Shown piece by piece: positions 39,490-48,113 of a stretch of DNA of 64,000 nt. The stretch comes from Fragilaria crotonensis (taxonomy: Eukaryota > Bacillariophyta > Fragilariophyceae > Fragilariales > Fragilariaceae). The translations under genes were made by a program, and so were the position numbers. Numbering within the stretch: the stretch's first letter is position 1; each line of letters begins with the position of its first letter. The notes beneath the pieces were generated by a model, which saw nothing but the letters and a program-made list of their open reading frames with translations, made no database searches and was not told the origin of the DNA. The DNA lies in contig JAKSYS010000213.1 of the NCBI GenBank assembly GCA_022925895.1, positions 1 to 64,000 on the forward strand. Reading direction: 5' to 3'.

Positions 39490-41883
39490 TCATGCAGACG
39501 ACTTGAGACTAGCAGCAATTCGCTTCTTCTCCAAAAGCAAGTCCCCATACTGCTTTTGAAGTATGGATTCCTGGCTTTCCAAGTCTGCGAGTTCGTTTTG
39601 TAGTGACTCAATTCTCTGAGTCGCGCCGCGCGCCTCCATCGAGGCAAGACTTTCGAACACGGCACGTTCAATCTTGTGGTTCTGTTGAAGGGCGAAATTT
39701 TGCAGCATTTCCTCATTCAAGGTCTTCGCGCGCATGTTGTACCCTCCGTTCTTGATACTGAGTTTCGCTGCAATTTTGTCGTTTTTCTTTCGCAGGGCCA
39801 TCGTGGCTTCGCGAATGGTTTGAAACTCTTCCTTGAGGGCTTCTAATTCATCCCCATTTTCCACAAAGCCCGCGTCCCCCTGGTAAAAGAGATTCGCCGC
39901 ACCCTCCCGAGAGACCTCTGCCGCAGCTTTTGCCATTGCATGCAAGATTGTGTTCTCGCTAATAAAGCCGGGCCCGTTAAATTCCTTCGCTTTGCGAATC
40001 GTTTCTTGCACCAACAGGTCGGACTCAACTTGCAGTAGCTCCCTCGCACTGTCAAGAACCTCCTCTGAGAGGATATCCAAGATGACATCTTGTGTATTTG
40101 CATCCTTCTTGCGCTTTTTGGACTTTTTCTTGCCATCCAACTCAACCACTGGATAGGCACGGTCATCGTGTTTCAAGAGTTTCATCAGTTCCATTTCAAC
40201 CAACGCCGCTGCGTCATTCTCTGCTGTCACACGTACATCAGGAATTGGTCCACTGGGTCTCGGTAAATCGCTTCGCTTTAACACCGAATTCCGCGCCTTG
40301 TACAAGCGCTCCGCTTCCTCACGGCGACGTTCTCGGTCAGCCGCTTCCATGTCGGCCATATCTGGTTCGTAAATCGTTTCTACCTGCATGTCATCAACAT
40401 CTGGCTGATTCTCGGGTGTCGCAAGTTCATATTCAAACTGTGGTGCTGGGAGAGCCGCCAGGGCCTCTTCCAAGGCTTGGCGCGCTCGCTTGGCGGCTCT
40501 ACGTTCTTGTCTTGCTAGATCGCGAATGGTGGTAGGACCTGCCGACGTGAATCCACTGACAACCGAAACGTCATCTGGATTCAAACCTAGCTCGTCACGA
40601 AGCGGCGTTTGCGACGAGCGACGGTTAGAAGGGGGAGGCATCATGGGTGTGGCCTTCACCGCAGCGTCCTCTTGGATTCCATCCGTGTCACCATCACCTG
40701 ACGACTGTAGTCCGGCCAGCAATGGTGTTTGGCCTTGTTCAAGTTGACGTAGCTCGCTGGCTTGACGCATCAGATCCTTGACCTGGTTTGGCTGCTGTGC
40801 TGGTGTTCTCATAGGTGTAGGCAATGGGCGGTCCGTATAGTCTCCTAACAGAGCTTGGGTCGCTGCATGCCCGGTCCCAGCAGCAGCCAGCCTAGCCGCG
40901 TTTTCCTGTTCTTGTTGCAGTTTTCGAATCTGGGAAAGTTCCTTGTCCGAAACCTGTGGAGTCGGTAACTCCAGGATACCTCGCTTACGTGAAATGTTGA
41001 GAGGATCATTCTGTTTGCTGACTTGTGCCACCACGTATTGCATATTGCTCTTTTCGAGAGCCTTCAGTCTCGCCTCTTCTCGCGCCTGTGCCTGCGCAGC
41101 TTCTCTATCGCGACTTCGGTACTGATTCTCGTTGACCTGGTGATAGTCCACTGACTTTAATCGCTTCTGTCGAATTTGCTCCGTCTTCTCTGCTTCATCA
41201 CTGACATCGTGAAAGCCAGCAGGCGCAGGTTTGTGAAAAGGAATTTCCACCCCCAAATCAATGTCCTTGTTTCGCATCCGGCCGGCCTTCTTCTTTGCCG
41301 CACCACTTAACAAACCTGCCTGTTTGAGTTCACGACGCTTTTGAAGATCGGCCAATCGCTTTGCTTGATTCAAGAGTCGCTCCCGGGCCTTTCTTTTCGC
41401 CTTCTTTCCCTGAGTATTGGCCAATCTCGCTCTCGCCTCTTGCAACATTTCCATCTCATCTTCGTCCATGTCAATCGGATCTGGACGTGCCGGCTTTGTT
41501 TCAGGATGAGCATCAATCTGACCAACTTGAAGAGTAGCACTCCTCGCTTCGGTTCCCCCTGCCGCCTCGTCGAGCAACTTCTCGTAGTGTTCTTGCACTT
41601 GCGACGCGGTTCGGCCCACGAGGGGTTCAATGGTTTTCCACTGCGCCGGCAATAATTTGGCCAAATGCAAGAGCTTTTCCTCTTCGGCGCGACTCCATTC
41701 GACCTTTTTGACACTCGGGTCGAGCCATTCGTGCCATCGAGCCTTGCACTGTTTGGCAGACTTGCGATTCAACAAGGACGCAACTCGTGCCCATTGCTGT
41801 TTGCCGTACTTCATAACTGCAGCTTTGAGAATTTCATCCTCAGAGTTCTTCCAAACTCCGCCTTTGATGAAAGCCTTGACCAT
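39490..41883 (-). CDS. CDC5: Pre-mRNA splicing factor CDC5/CEF1
   Basis: 797 aa, no intron. Two Myb repeats at residues about 6-105 (GGVWKNSEDEILKAAVMKYG, QWARVASLLNRKSAKQCKAR, then VEWSRAEEEKLLHLAKLLPA) are close to the strongly conserved CDC5L start. They are followed by the ER/K-rich region, a KKAGRMRNKDIDLGVEIPF block conserved in the family, and a coiled-coil C-terminus. CDC5 is a core subunit of the Prp19 (NineTeen) complex of the spliceosome and acts in the nucleus during catalytic activation. Length is near that of CDC5L (about 800). It is divergent from the ceramide synthase gene across 613 bp. Confidence 0.96.
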   Translation of the reverse strand: MVKAFIKGGVWKNSEDEILKAAVMKYGKQQWARVASLLNRKSAKQCKARWHEWLDPSVKKVEWSRAEEEKLLHLAKLLPAQWKTIEPLVGRTASQVQEHYEKLLDEAAGGTEARSATLQVGQIDAHPETKPARPDPIDMDEDEMEMLQEARARLANTQGKKAKRKARERLLNQAKRLADLQKRRELKQAGLLSGAAKKKAGRMRNKDIDLGVEIPFHKPAPAGFHDVSDEAEKTEQIRQKRLKSVDYHQVNENQYRSRDREAAQAQAREEARLKALEKSNMQYVVAQVSKQNDPLNISRKRGILELPTPQVSDKELSQIRKLQQEQENAARLAAAGTGHAATQALLGDYTDRPLPTPMRTPAQQPNQVKDLMRQASELRQLEQGQTPLLAGLQSSGDGDTDGIQEDAAVKATPMMPPPSNRRSSQTPLRDELGLNPDDVSVVSGFTSAGPTTIRDLARQERRAAKRARQALEEALAALPAPQFEYELATPENQPDVDDMQVETIYEPDMADMEAADRERRREEAERLYKARNSVLKRSDLPRPSGPIPDVRVTAENDAAALVEMELMKLLKHDDRAYPVVELDGKKKSKKRKKDANTQDVILDILSEEVLDSARELLQVESDLLVQETIRKAKEFNGPGFISENTILHAMAKAAAEVSREGAANLFYQGDAGFVENGDELEALKEEFQTIREATMALRKKNDKIAAKLSIKNGGYNMRAKTLNEEMLQNFALQQNHKIERAVFESLASMEARGATQRIESLQNELADLESQESILQKQYGDLLLEKKRIAASLKSSA

Positions 41884-42496
41884 GGTGGATGAGAGAGATG
41901 TGGGAAAGGCACCTTCTACTAGTAGTCTAATTCAATTGATTCAACAGAATGATCGTCTTCGAGTATTTCGTTTGTAGTTCGTTGCGAGAGTGTTGGGGCT
42001 GAGATGAGTGCAACCACTGTACAGTATGATGTAAGACATCGTATTACAGTAACCGTGGGTGAACAGTTTTTAAGACACTATGCAATATGGAATATGGTGT
42101 ACTCGGAGTATTCGGCAGTGGTCAAGAGTCAAGAGGTCAAGGATCAAAAAGGGTCAAAGGGTGTACTGGTACTGGCATACTCCAGTACAGTATCGCCTTT
42201 GCCCGACATGGGACGAACAATGATCTGGTACAAGTACTTGTACTGTGTATGAACACAGTACAATGTACAATTGTGCTCCGACTATACGAGCGCAACGTGG
42301 AGACTCGTACTTGCAAATTGCATCCGAGTATGAGGAATCATTGATGTCATTGCTCCACACAATTCCCCAAACTCGATCGAATCAACGGGATAACAAGACA
42401 AACCATTGACTTCATTTGAGTTGAATAGGATCATCGAGTAAGATACTCAATCTTTGAATCATTGTCTCAAGGCCTACCGTCGTCGTTGCAGGAACT
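41884..42496. promoter_or_regulatory. Shared upstream region of CDC5 and the ceramide synthase gene
   Basis: Head-to-head genes leave 613 bp for two promoters. 42170-42260 contains a GTAC cluster (CTGGTACTGGCATACTCCAG, GGTACAAGTACTTGTACTG). TTGATTCAATTGAATTAG-like AT sequence lies near 41930. No defined core element is recognised, so the call rests on gene arrangement. Confidence 0.45.
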
Positions 42497-43753
42497 ATGC
42501 CGACTAATCCGCCGATCTCGTCGACATTCGATTGGGCTGAGCATCCGCCTGGTCCCGTTATCTTGGCCACCAAGGCGTTGGACATTTTTCTCTCGCCTTT
42601 TGTAGGCGAATGGCGTTCTAACGTGCCGGATAATTGGTCGTGGGTGCAGCACAAGTATGATGTTGCATCCTGCACGCACTTTCTGCTTCCCCTGCAGACA
42701 TATGGCGATTATGTGGCGAACAACAGTCTCGATTACTACAGTTTTTCTTCGCTCTACTCCTACGCGTTTAAAACCGAATCCACATCGCTGGGTGTCGTCA
42801 CCACGCCAACTTCCATTATGGTGCTCTTCATTCTAGTCATGTGCTTTCGAATGGCCAACGCCACGCTGTTGCCCTTCTTTTCGTCTATCGGTCGCCGTGC
42901 CGGTCGTCGCACCCATGGACTCGAATGGGAGAAAAACAATGAAATTCGCATTCAAAAATTTGGAGAATACGTCTTTCGATTGCTCTACCACTTCATTATC
43001 GCTGTTTATGGCGTGTACACGTTCACTGACAAGATTTGGTGGGATGAAACCAGGGGAGGAACGGCAAATTTGTTTTTGGGATTCCCGTTTCATCCAGTCG
43101 AACCCGACATGGCATGGTACTATCTTATTCAGTCGGCCTACAATTTGGAAGCCTTCATTCGTCTCTTTGAACTCTCCTTCCAAATCAAATTCCTGCTGCC
43201 ATCTGCCAAGACATACTACTTACCGTTTTCTATCGGATGGAGCCCCACAGTTCGAGGTGACTTTCGTGAAATGTGCATTCATCACATCGTCACCAACATG
43301 CTGATTATCGGCTCCTCATTCTTCCGGCTCACACGCGTTGGTAGTATGGTATTCATGGTTCACGACTTGTCTGACATTCCCGTCGACTTGTCCAAATTGG
43401 CTAATTTCCTAAAGTGGAAGGCTGCCACTGCTGCCTGCTTCGGAACTATGGTCCTGTTTTGGCTCATCTTTCGCCTAGGCATGCTGCCCTTTGTGATCCT
43501 CAAGTCATCTATTTATAATGGGCACTTGGTGCTGGAAACGGGCGTGACGCCTCTGGATTGCTTTGTGGTGTATCGATCCTTTTTCGTGGCACTCGTGATC
43601 GCCATTGTGATGCTCCATGCAGCATGGTTCAGCATGTTTATCCAAATGGGGTATCTTTTGATTTTCAAAGGTGAAACACATGACCTGTCAGAGCACAAGA
43701 AGGGAGAAGATCAAACTATAGTTTCGAATGGCTCGAAGAAGAAGGCTGAATAG
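42497..43753 (+). CDS. Ceramide synthase (TLC/LAG1 family)
   Basis: 418 aa, no intron, several predicted membrane spans (for example SIMVLFILVMCFRMANATLL, LLYHFIIAVYGVYTF, AATAACFGTMVLFWLIF, FFVALVIAIVMLHAAWF). The Lag1 motif region reads GDFREMCIHHIVTNMLIIGS followed by HDLSDIPVDLSKLANF. It contains the paired His and the HD..D characteristic of sphinganine/sphingosine N-acyltransferases. The enzyme attaches a fatty acyl-CoA to a long-chain base in the ER. The tail is short and Lys-rich (SKKKAE), suitable for ER retrieval. It ends 57 bp from the convergent CoaD-like gene. Confidence 0.92.
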   Translation: MPTNPPISSTFDWAEHPPGPVILATKALDIFLSPFVGEWRSNVPDNWSWVQHKYDVASCTHFLLPLQTYGDYVANNSLDYYSFSSLYSYAFKTESTSLGVVTTPTSIMVLFILVMCFRMANATLLPFFSSIGRRAGRRTHGLEWEKNNEIRIQKFGEYVFRLLYHFIIAVYGVYTFTDKIWWDETRGGTANLFLGFPFHPVEPDMAWYYLIQSAYNLEAFIRLFELSFQIKFLLPSAKTYYLPFSIGWSPTVRGDFREMCIHHIVTNMLIIGSSFFRLTRVGSMVFMVHDLSDIPVDLSKLANFLKWKAATAACFGTMVLFWLIFRLGMLPFVILKSSIYNGHLVLETGVTPLDCFVVYRSFFVALVIAIVMLHAAWFSMFIQMGYLLIFKGETHDLSEHKKGEDQTIVSNGSKKKAE

Positions 43754-43810
43754 GGTTCAATGACAAATTGTGGGCCCACGAGAACAGGACTCAGTAGGTA
43801 GACTAGATTG

Positions 43811-44524
43811 TTAACGTGGTGTTGCCTGCTGTGCGTCACTTGCTTTCGGTGTATACAATCGGATTGTCTCGTCCACAATGCTGGCGGGAACCAATTTGAC
43901 GATTTCAGATCTGACAGTCGACCTTTTATCACCACCTTCACCACCCTTAAGAAGGCTACGTATCAAGGATGACGAGATATGATTGTACTCTGGTTTGCCT
44001 TCCAAATAGTGCGACGGTATCGGCCATGTGGGACCCAACATGAGCGGTCCCCACGTATTTAAAATATGGAGCGCATGCTCCTCCTTCCCATCCTTCTCCC
44101 AACTTCGAATCCCCCGATACATGATGCGACACTGACGCGTCTTGGCATACCGCCAAATATAGGTCGACACGACCTGAACTTCAATGTCGGGCAAATCGGC
44201 AGCGGCAAACATAGTCCGGAGCAAGCGCGCACGATCTTCCGGCATCACGTCGTATTTCTTATTTGGGTTGCACCCCACGACACAAATGACCTTGTCATGC
44301 CGTTGCGCCAAGTAGCTGAGCATGGCAAAGTGTCCCAGATGAGGCGGGTTGAAGGAGCCAGCGAGGATTACTGTATTGTTTTGCTTTTTGGAATCATCTG
44401 GTCGGGGCCATGGGTAGGAAATAATCGTGGGAAAGACAAGAGGCCAGAGCAACGACCCGATGGGGTAAAGGATAGCGACGGGGAGCCAGAATTTGCAGGA
44501 AGCAATGAGATCGACTTTCATCAT
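43811..44524 (-). CDS. Membrane-anchored CoaD-like (PPAT) nucleotidyltransferase
   Basis: 237 aa, no intron. Residues about 11-36 (FWLPVAILYPIGSLLWPLVF) form a hydrophobic anchor, followed by a cytidylyltransferase-fold domain: VILAGSFNPPHLGHFAML (HxGH-type nucleotide site), CNPNKKYDVMPEDRARLLR, RIMYRGIRSWEKDGKEE and ISSSLIRSLL. The NPxKK...ERxxLL and RGIR..D blocks match phosphopantetheine adenylyltransferase best, with NMN adenylyltransferase as the alternative. PPAT makes dephospho-CoA from 4'-phosphopantetheine and ATP. A membrane anchor is unusual for this family; it could alternatively be part of an organelle-targeting presequence, as in diatom plastid proteins, though no classic signal cleavage site is obvious. 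Confidence 0.75.
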   Translation of the reverse strand: MMKVDLIASCKFWLPVAILYPIGSLLWPLVFPTIISYPWPRPDDSKKQNNTVILAGSFNPPHLGHFAMLSYLAQRHDKVICVVGCNPNKKYDVMPEDRARLLRTMFAAADLPDIEVQVVSTYIWRYAKTRQCRIMYRGIRSWEKDGKEEHALHILNTWGPLMLGPTWPIPSHYLEGKPEYNHISSSLIRSLLKGGEGGDKRSTVRSEIVKLVPASIVDETIRLYTPKASDAQQATPR

Positions 44525-45007
44525 TCAATCTTTACTCTCTACGCGGAGTGAAGAGTCGCTTCGTGCTCGCTTGAGAAGGACGAGATGCTTTAAATGCAGA
44601 TTTTCTTTTTCACTTCTCACACCCATACGACTGTGACAGTACGAGTACCGCACATAAGACGACAAAACCTATACTCTACTCTAGAGTACAAGTACAAGTA
44701 CAAGTAGACGTATAGTACATGAACCCGCATATCCGACGAAGTCCGCGCGTACCTGTACCGCGGAGCGCCAAGTACTACGGTACGCTTGCAGTCGGAACTG
44801 TAAGTACTGTATCATAGGACCATAGGACAAATGAAACATACTGGTAATCCATAACTCTTATGATGTTAAGCACCTTCAGTGGAGAAGCGCATGCATGCCT
44901 CACTGTTACTTGCAAACCAACAAAGCTCTGTCCATAGTCGAAGTCATATTCTTGGAGGAAGGAAAAGCTAGCAGCACCATTGTGGGATGACTTATGACGA
45001 AGATCAT
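44525..45007. other. Spacer between the CoaD-like gene and bestrophin 1, GTAC-rich
   Basis: No gene. 44680-44820 contains AGAGTACAAGTACAAGTACA and further GTAC words. The part next to 44524 is the probable promoter of the minus-strand CoaD-like gene. The part next to 45008 is the 3' region of bestrophin 1. Confidence 0.5.
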
Positions 45008-46313
45008 CTACACCATCAAGGCCGTCATTTCCGTAATTGCTGGCTGTACTCCCTTGACTCGCGGATCCATTTTCTTTCGGAGACGTTCGGTCCACTCTGG
45101 TCCATCACACTGTAGGATGCACATATAGATATCCTCAAAGACACCGTAAGCTGTGCCAAGACAGTCAAAATCGTTATCGTCATCCCCGAATGGATTACTC
45201 AACTCAATCGAAACATATTCCAAGCCCATGAACCCATACGTTAGGATGAAAATTATGACGCAGTGAGCGATCGGATTGGAATTGTCGCTTAACAGAGCAA
45301 AAGGAACGGTGTACACATAGAAGAATAAATAGGTTCGCGCCATTTGCACCATGGGAAAGGGCAAGGGAGTTGTCAAGAATTTTCGCATCCTGATGTTTTC
45401 GAGGATTGTGAGAGATTCACCCAGAAACTGGAGTGCGAGCCGAAGGGCAGTCGGGAGCCAGGACTTACCCATGGTACCCCACCATAAAATTATCAATCGA
45501 CAACATCAATTTCAATTCTTGTGGCGTCTCTAACGTCTTCCCAAGCTCCGAACGCTGACGACGAACTTCCTTTCGCAGGAGATATGCCAGCGCAATGGGC
45601 ACGCGCATGTTTTCTTCAAATTCGGTTCGTGCTCCATGCGCCCATTTCATGGAGTTTTGCGAGACACCAGTATCGAGAAACAAAAACCTCGAAACTTCGG
45701 CGCGTTCCGCGTCTCCAAATTCTGGTAAGTCCCATACATTGATACGATGCTCACAGTAATCAACAACACCCATTGCAGCCCGTAGTAACATACACGTTGT
45801 GTAGGCAACTCTGTGTCGCCACTCTTTGGCCTTGTCATCGACGTCGCGACTCGAAAGGACTACTGTGTTTTGGATTAATTCTCTCGCTTCTCTATACATG
45901 ATAGTCAGATAACTTTGAGCTTCGTTGTACCGTCCGATTGTGACACTGACTCTGGAAACAACCAGGAAAGCTACCAGCAAGTTCATGAAAGCATGTCCCT
46001 TGTCCGATATCGCAAGGGAGATGCCATCTTTCGCTGCTAGCCACTGCACGAGTCCTGCAATGAAGGTATTCAACAAACAGTAGGGAAGAACCTGAATTAT
46101 TGCAACGTATTAGCCAAGAGACGAGACCGACCCGGGCTGCAGGAACAAGAGCGCCACTGTACATGAGGATCCGACCATTCCCTTGAGAAATTGACATGAA
46201 CATACCTTGGGCCAGACCGATCCCCACATTTGAGTGATGACTTTCCAATGAGATCTGGATTCGTAAGTCACTGCATGACCACGTCGGTTGGAGGGCTCGT
46301 TCGTTATTCTCAT
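45008..46313 (-). CDS. Bestrophin-like anion channel, paralog 1
   Basis: CDS complement(join(45008..45389,45469..46091,46206..46313)), 370 aa. Intron 1 (114 nt) begins GTATGTTC and ends ATTCAG, joining WGSVWPK to VLPYCLLN. Intron 2 (79 nt) begins GTAAGTCC and ends ACATCAG, joining VGYHG to MRKFLTTPLPFPMVQ. ATG 46313 is the first start in frame. Family marks are SVWPK near residue 35, LLVAFLVVSRVSVTIGRYNEA, the TPLPFPMVQMARTYLFFY loop and YGFMGLEYVSIELSNPFGDD, which correspond to the bestrophin pore and acidic Ca-clasp-like regions. In diatoms and green algae, bestrophins include thylakoid bicarbonate channels of the CO2-concentrating mechanism. Location here is unproven because no plastid presequence is evident. 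It is divergent from paralog 2. Confidence 0.88.
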
Positions 46314-46864
46314 GGTGGCTGGGTGGCTGGCTTCCAATAGAACGACGACGTCGAAGGACGCAGGATGTTTTTGTTTGAATGTGATTGAGGTATAGTACTG
46401 GATTCACTGTGTGTTCCGCAAACGGCAGGTCGCAGGGTCTGCGCTTATCGAAAAAATTGGTGTCATGATGGAATAATAATGATTGATTGAACGGAGAATT
46501 ACCTTTGTACTGACTTCCTAACTACAGACCGTGTCCTATTTACACATTATGCATGGCACTGCAGCCAAAATATTCTTCTGCCTTTATTGAACAGAGAATA
46601 CACTTCTTAATAATAAAGAATGAGCGTTCACATATATAAACTTAATAGTCTACATAGAGAAAACACTGCCAGAAACACGGAATATGTACTTCAGCTTGAG
46701 TATATCACTGCGGTGATGCAGCATAAAACTCACTGTTGTCGTTCGTCTCGTCGACCATCAACCAGTCACCAAACCCTGGAATTCCCTCAGCCCTCGAGGG
46801 CCTGGTGTTTGTATTCATATTTCCCTTGCAGCTTTACTTGAAGCTTCTTCTCAGTCAGAATTGA
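46314..46864. promoter_or_regulatory. Shared upstream region of the two bestrophin genes
   Basis: A 551-bp head-to-head interval between the start codons of two paralogs, which should contain both promoters. 46440-46640 is AT-rich with TATATAAAC near 46632 and AATAATAAAG near 46608. No specific factor site can be named. A common interval would allow co-regulation of the pair, for example by CO2 or light, but this is inference from layout. Confidence 0.5.
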
Positions 46865-48054
46865 ATGGCGGACTGCTGCGGACCTCAAAAAGATTACGGC
46901 TTACACGGCTATACTGTCACGTACGATGCGGCTCGCCACGGTCACGTCCTAACTCAATGTTGGGGATCGGTGTGGCCAAAGGCCATGCCGTTTTGTGTTT
47001 TGAATGTGTCACTTTCGCTTATTCTGCAATTCTTTGAAGGTTTCCACGGATTCCACTTCCATATTACTGATAAAGGTCATTCATACCTTACGTTGTTGGT
47101 GGCGTTCTTGATGGTGACTCGTACCACAGTATCGTTGGGGCGGTATAATCAAGTACGATCGTCTCTCGAGGCACTGTATTGCGCACAACGGCAGTTCATT
47201 CATCAAGTGATTGTATCCTCATCTGACAACACGACTCAAAGAGCGAGAGAGTGGCGCCATGACGTGGCGTACTTGTCTCTCTTGCTGCTGCGTTCCACCA
47301 TGTCTATGATTGACTATCCAACAGAAGGTATTCCCGCCTGGGAAATGCCCGAATTTGATGCTGCTAGTAGATCCGTTCTCAAGAAGCAATTATTTCCGGA
47401 GCAAGCGACACTTCGATTTGCTCATCGCGAGCAAGTGTCGGAATGCGACGATAATGTTCGTGTCTCAGTGTGTTTGGCATTTACCTTGCGGCAAGCCGTT
47501 GTTGCTCAGCGCAGTCAACTTGAGAAACCCTTGGCGGTCTTTGAAGAGTTGGCGCTTCTAAACACGATCGATGCGATTGTAAACGCCTATTATGGGTACG
47601 TTTCTGTGACTGCTTTAGTATGATCATCGGGATGTTTACTCACAATCCACCTTCGGCAAAATTCACACGCAGTATCCGCAATTTCATGATGATACCTTTC
47701 CCTTTTCCGCTCGTGCAGATGGCTCGCACCATGGTCTTCTTCTACGTATTTACACTTCCCTTTGCATTGGTGGAGGATGTTTCAATCCCTGCTGCACATG
47801 CAGTTGTTGTATTCTTCCTCACGTACGGGTTCTTGGGACTTGAGTACGTTTCTATTGATCTCGAAAATCCCTTTGGGAATGATGCCAATGATTTCAACAA
47901 CATTCGTATGGCGCACGTTTCCTTTGAAGATACGTACACGGTCGTAGCGGACATGGATGGTGACGAGTGGGCCGATTTGTTGCGTCGCAAAATGGATGGA
48001 GGACCTCGGCCGACCAAAGCCGAACATTGGCTGCGTCCGCACCTGGTGGTTTAG
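46865..48054 (+). CDS. Bestrophin-like anion channel, paralog 2
   Basis: CDS join(46865..47595,47673..48054), 370 aa. One 77-nt intron begins GTACGTTT and ends ACACGCAG, joining NAYYG to IRNFMMIPFPFPLVQ. A 23-nt alternative ending at the earlier AG (47618) is in the same phase, but would add residues lacking in the paralog. The protein aligns with paralog 1 throughout: CWGSVWPK, LLVAFLMVTRTTVSLGRYNQ, PFPFPLVQMARTMVFFY, GFLGLEYVSIDLENPFGND. Bestrophins are pentameric chloride/bicarbonate channels. The last exon is 382 nt in both paralogs, and the coding sequence before it is 731 nt in both. Convergent with the hydrolase-GTPase fusion, 59 bp apart. Confidence 0.88.
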
Positions 48055-48113
48055 ATTCATGCATGTCCAATAGCAACGTGTTGGAGTACTAGTTATCGGC
48101 TGACTAGTATGAT

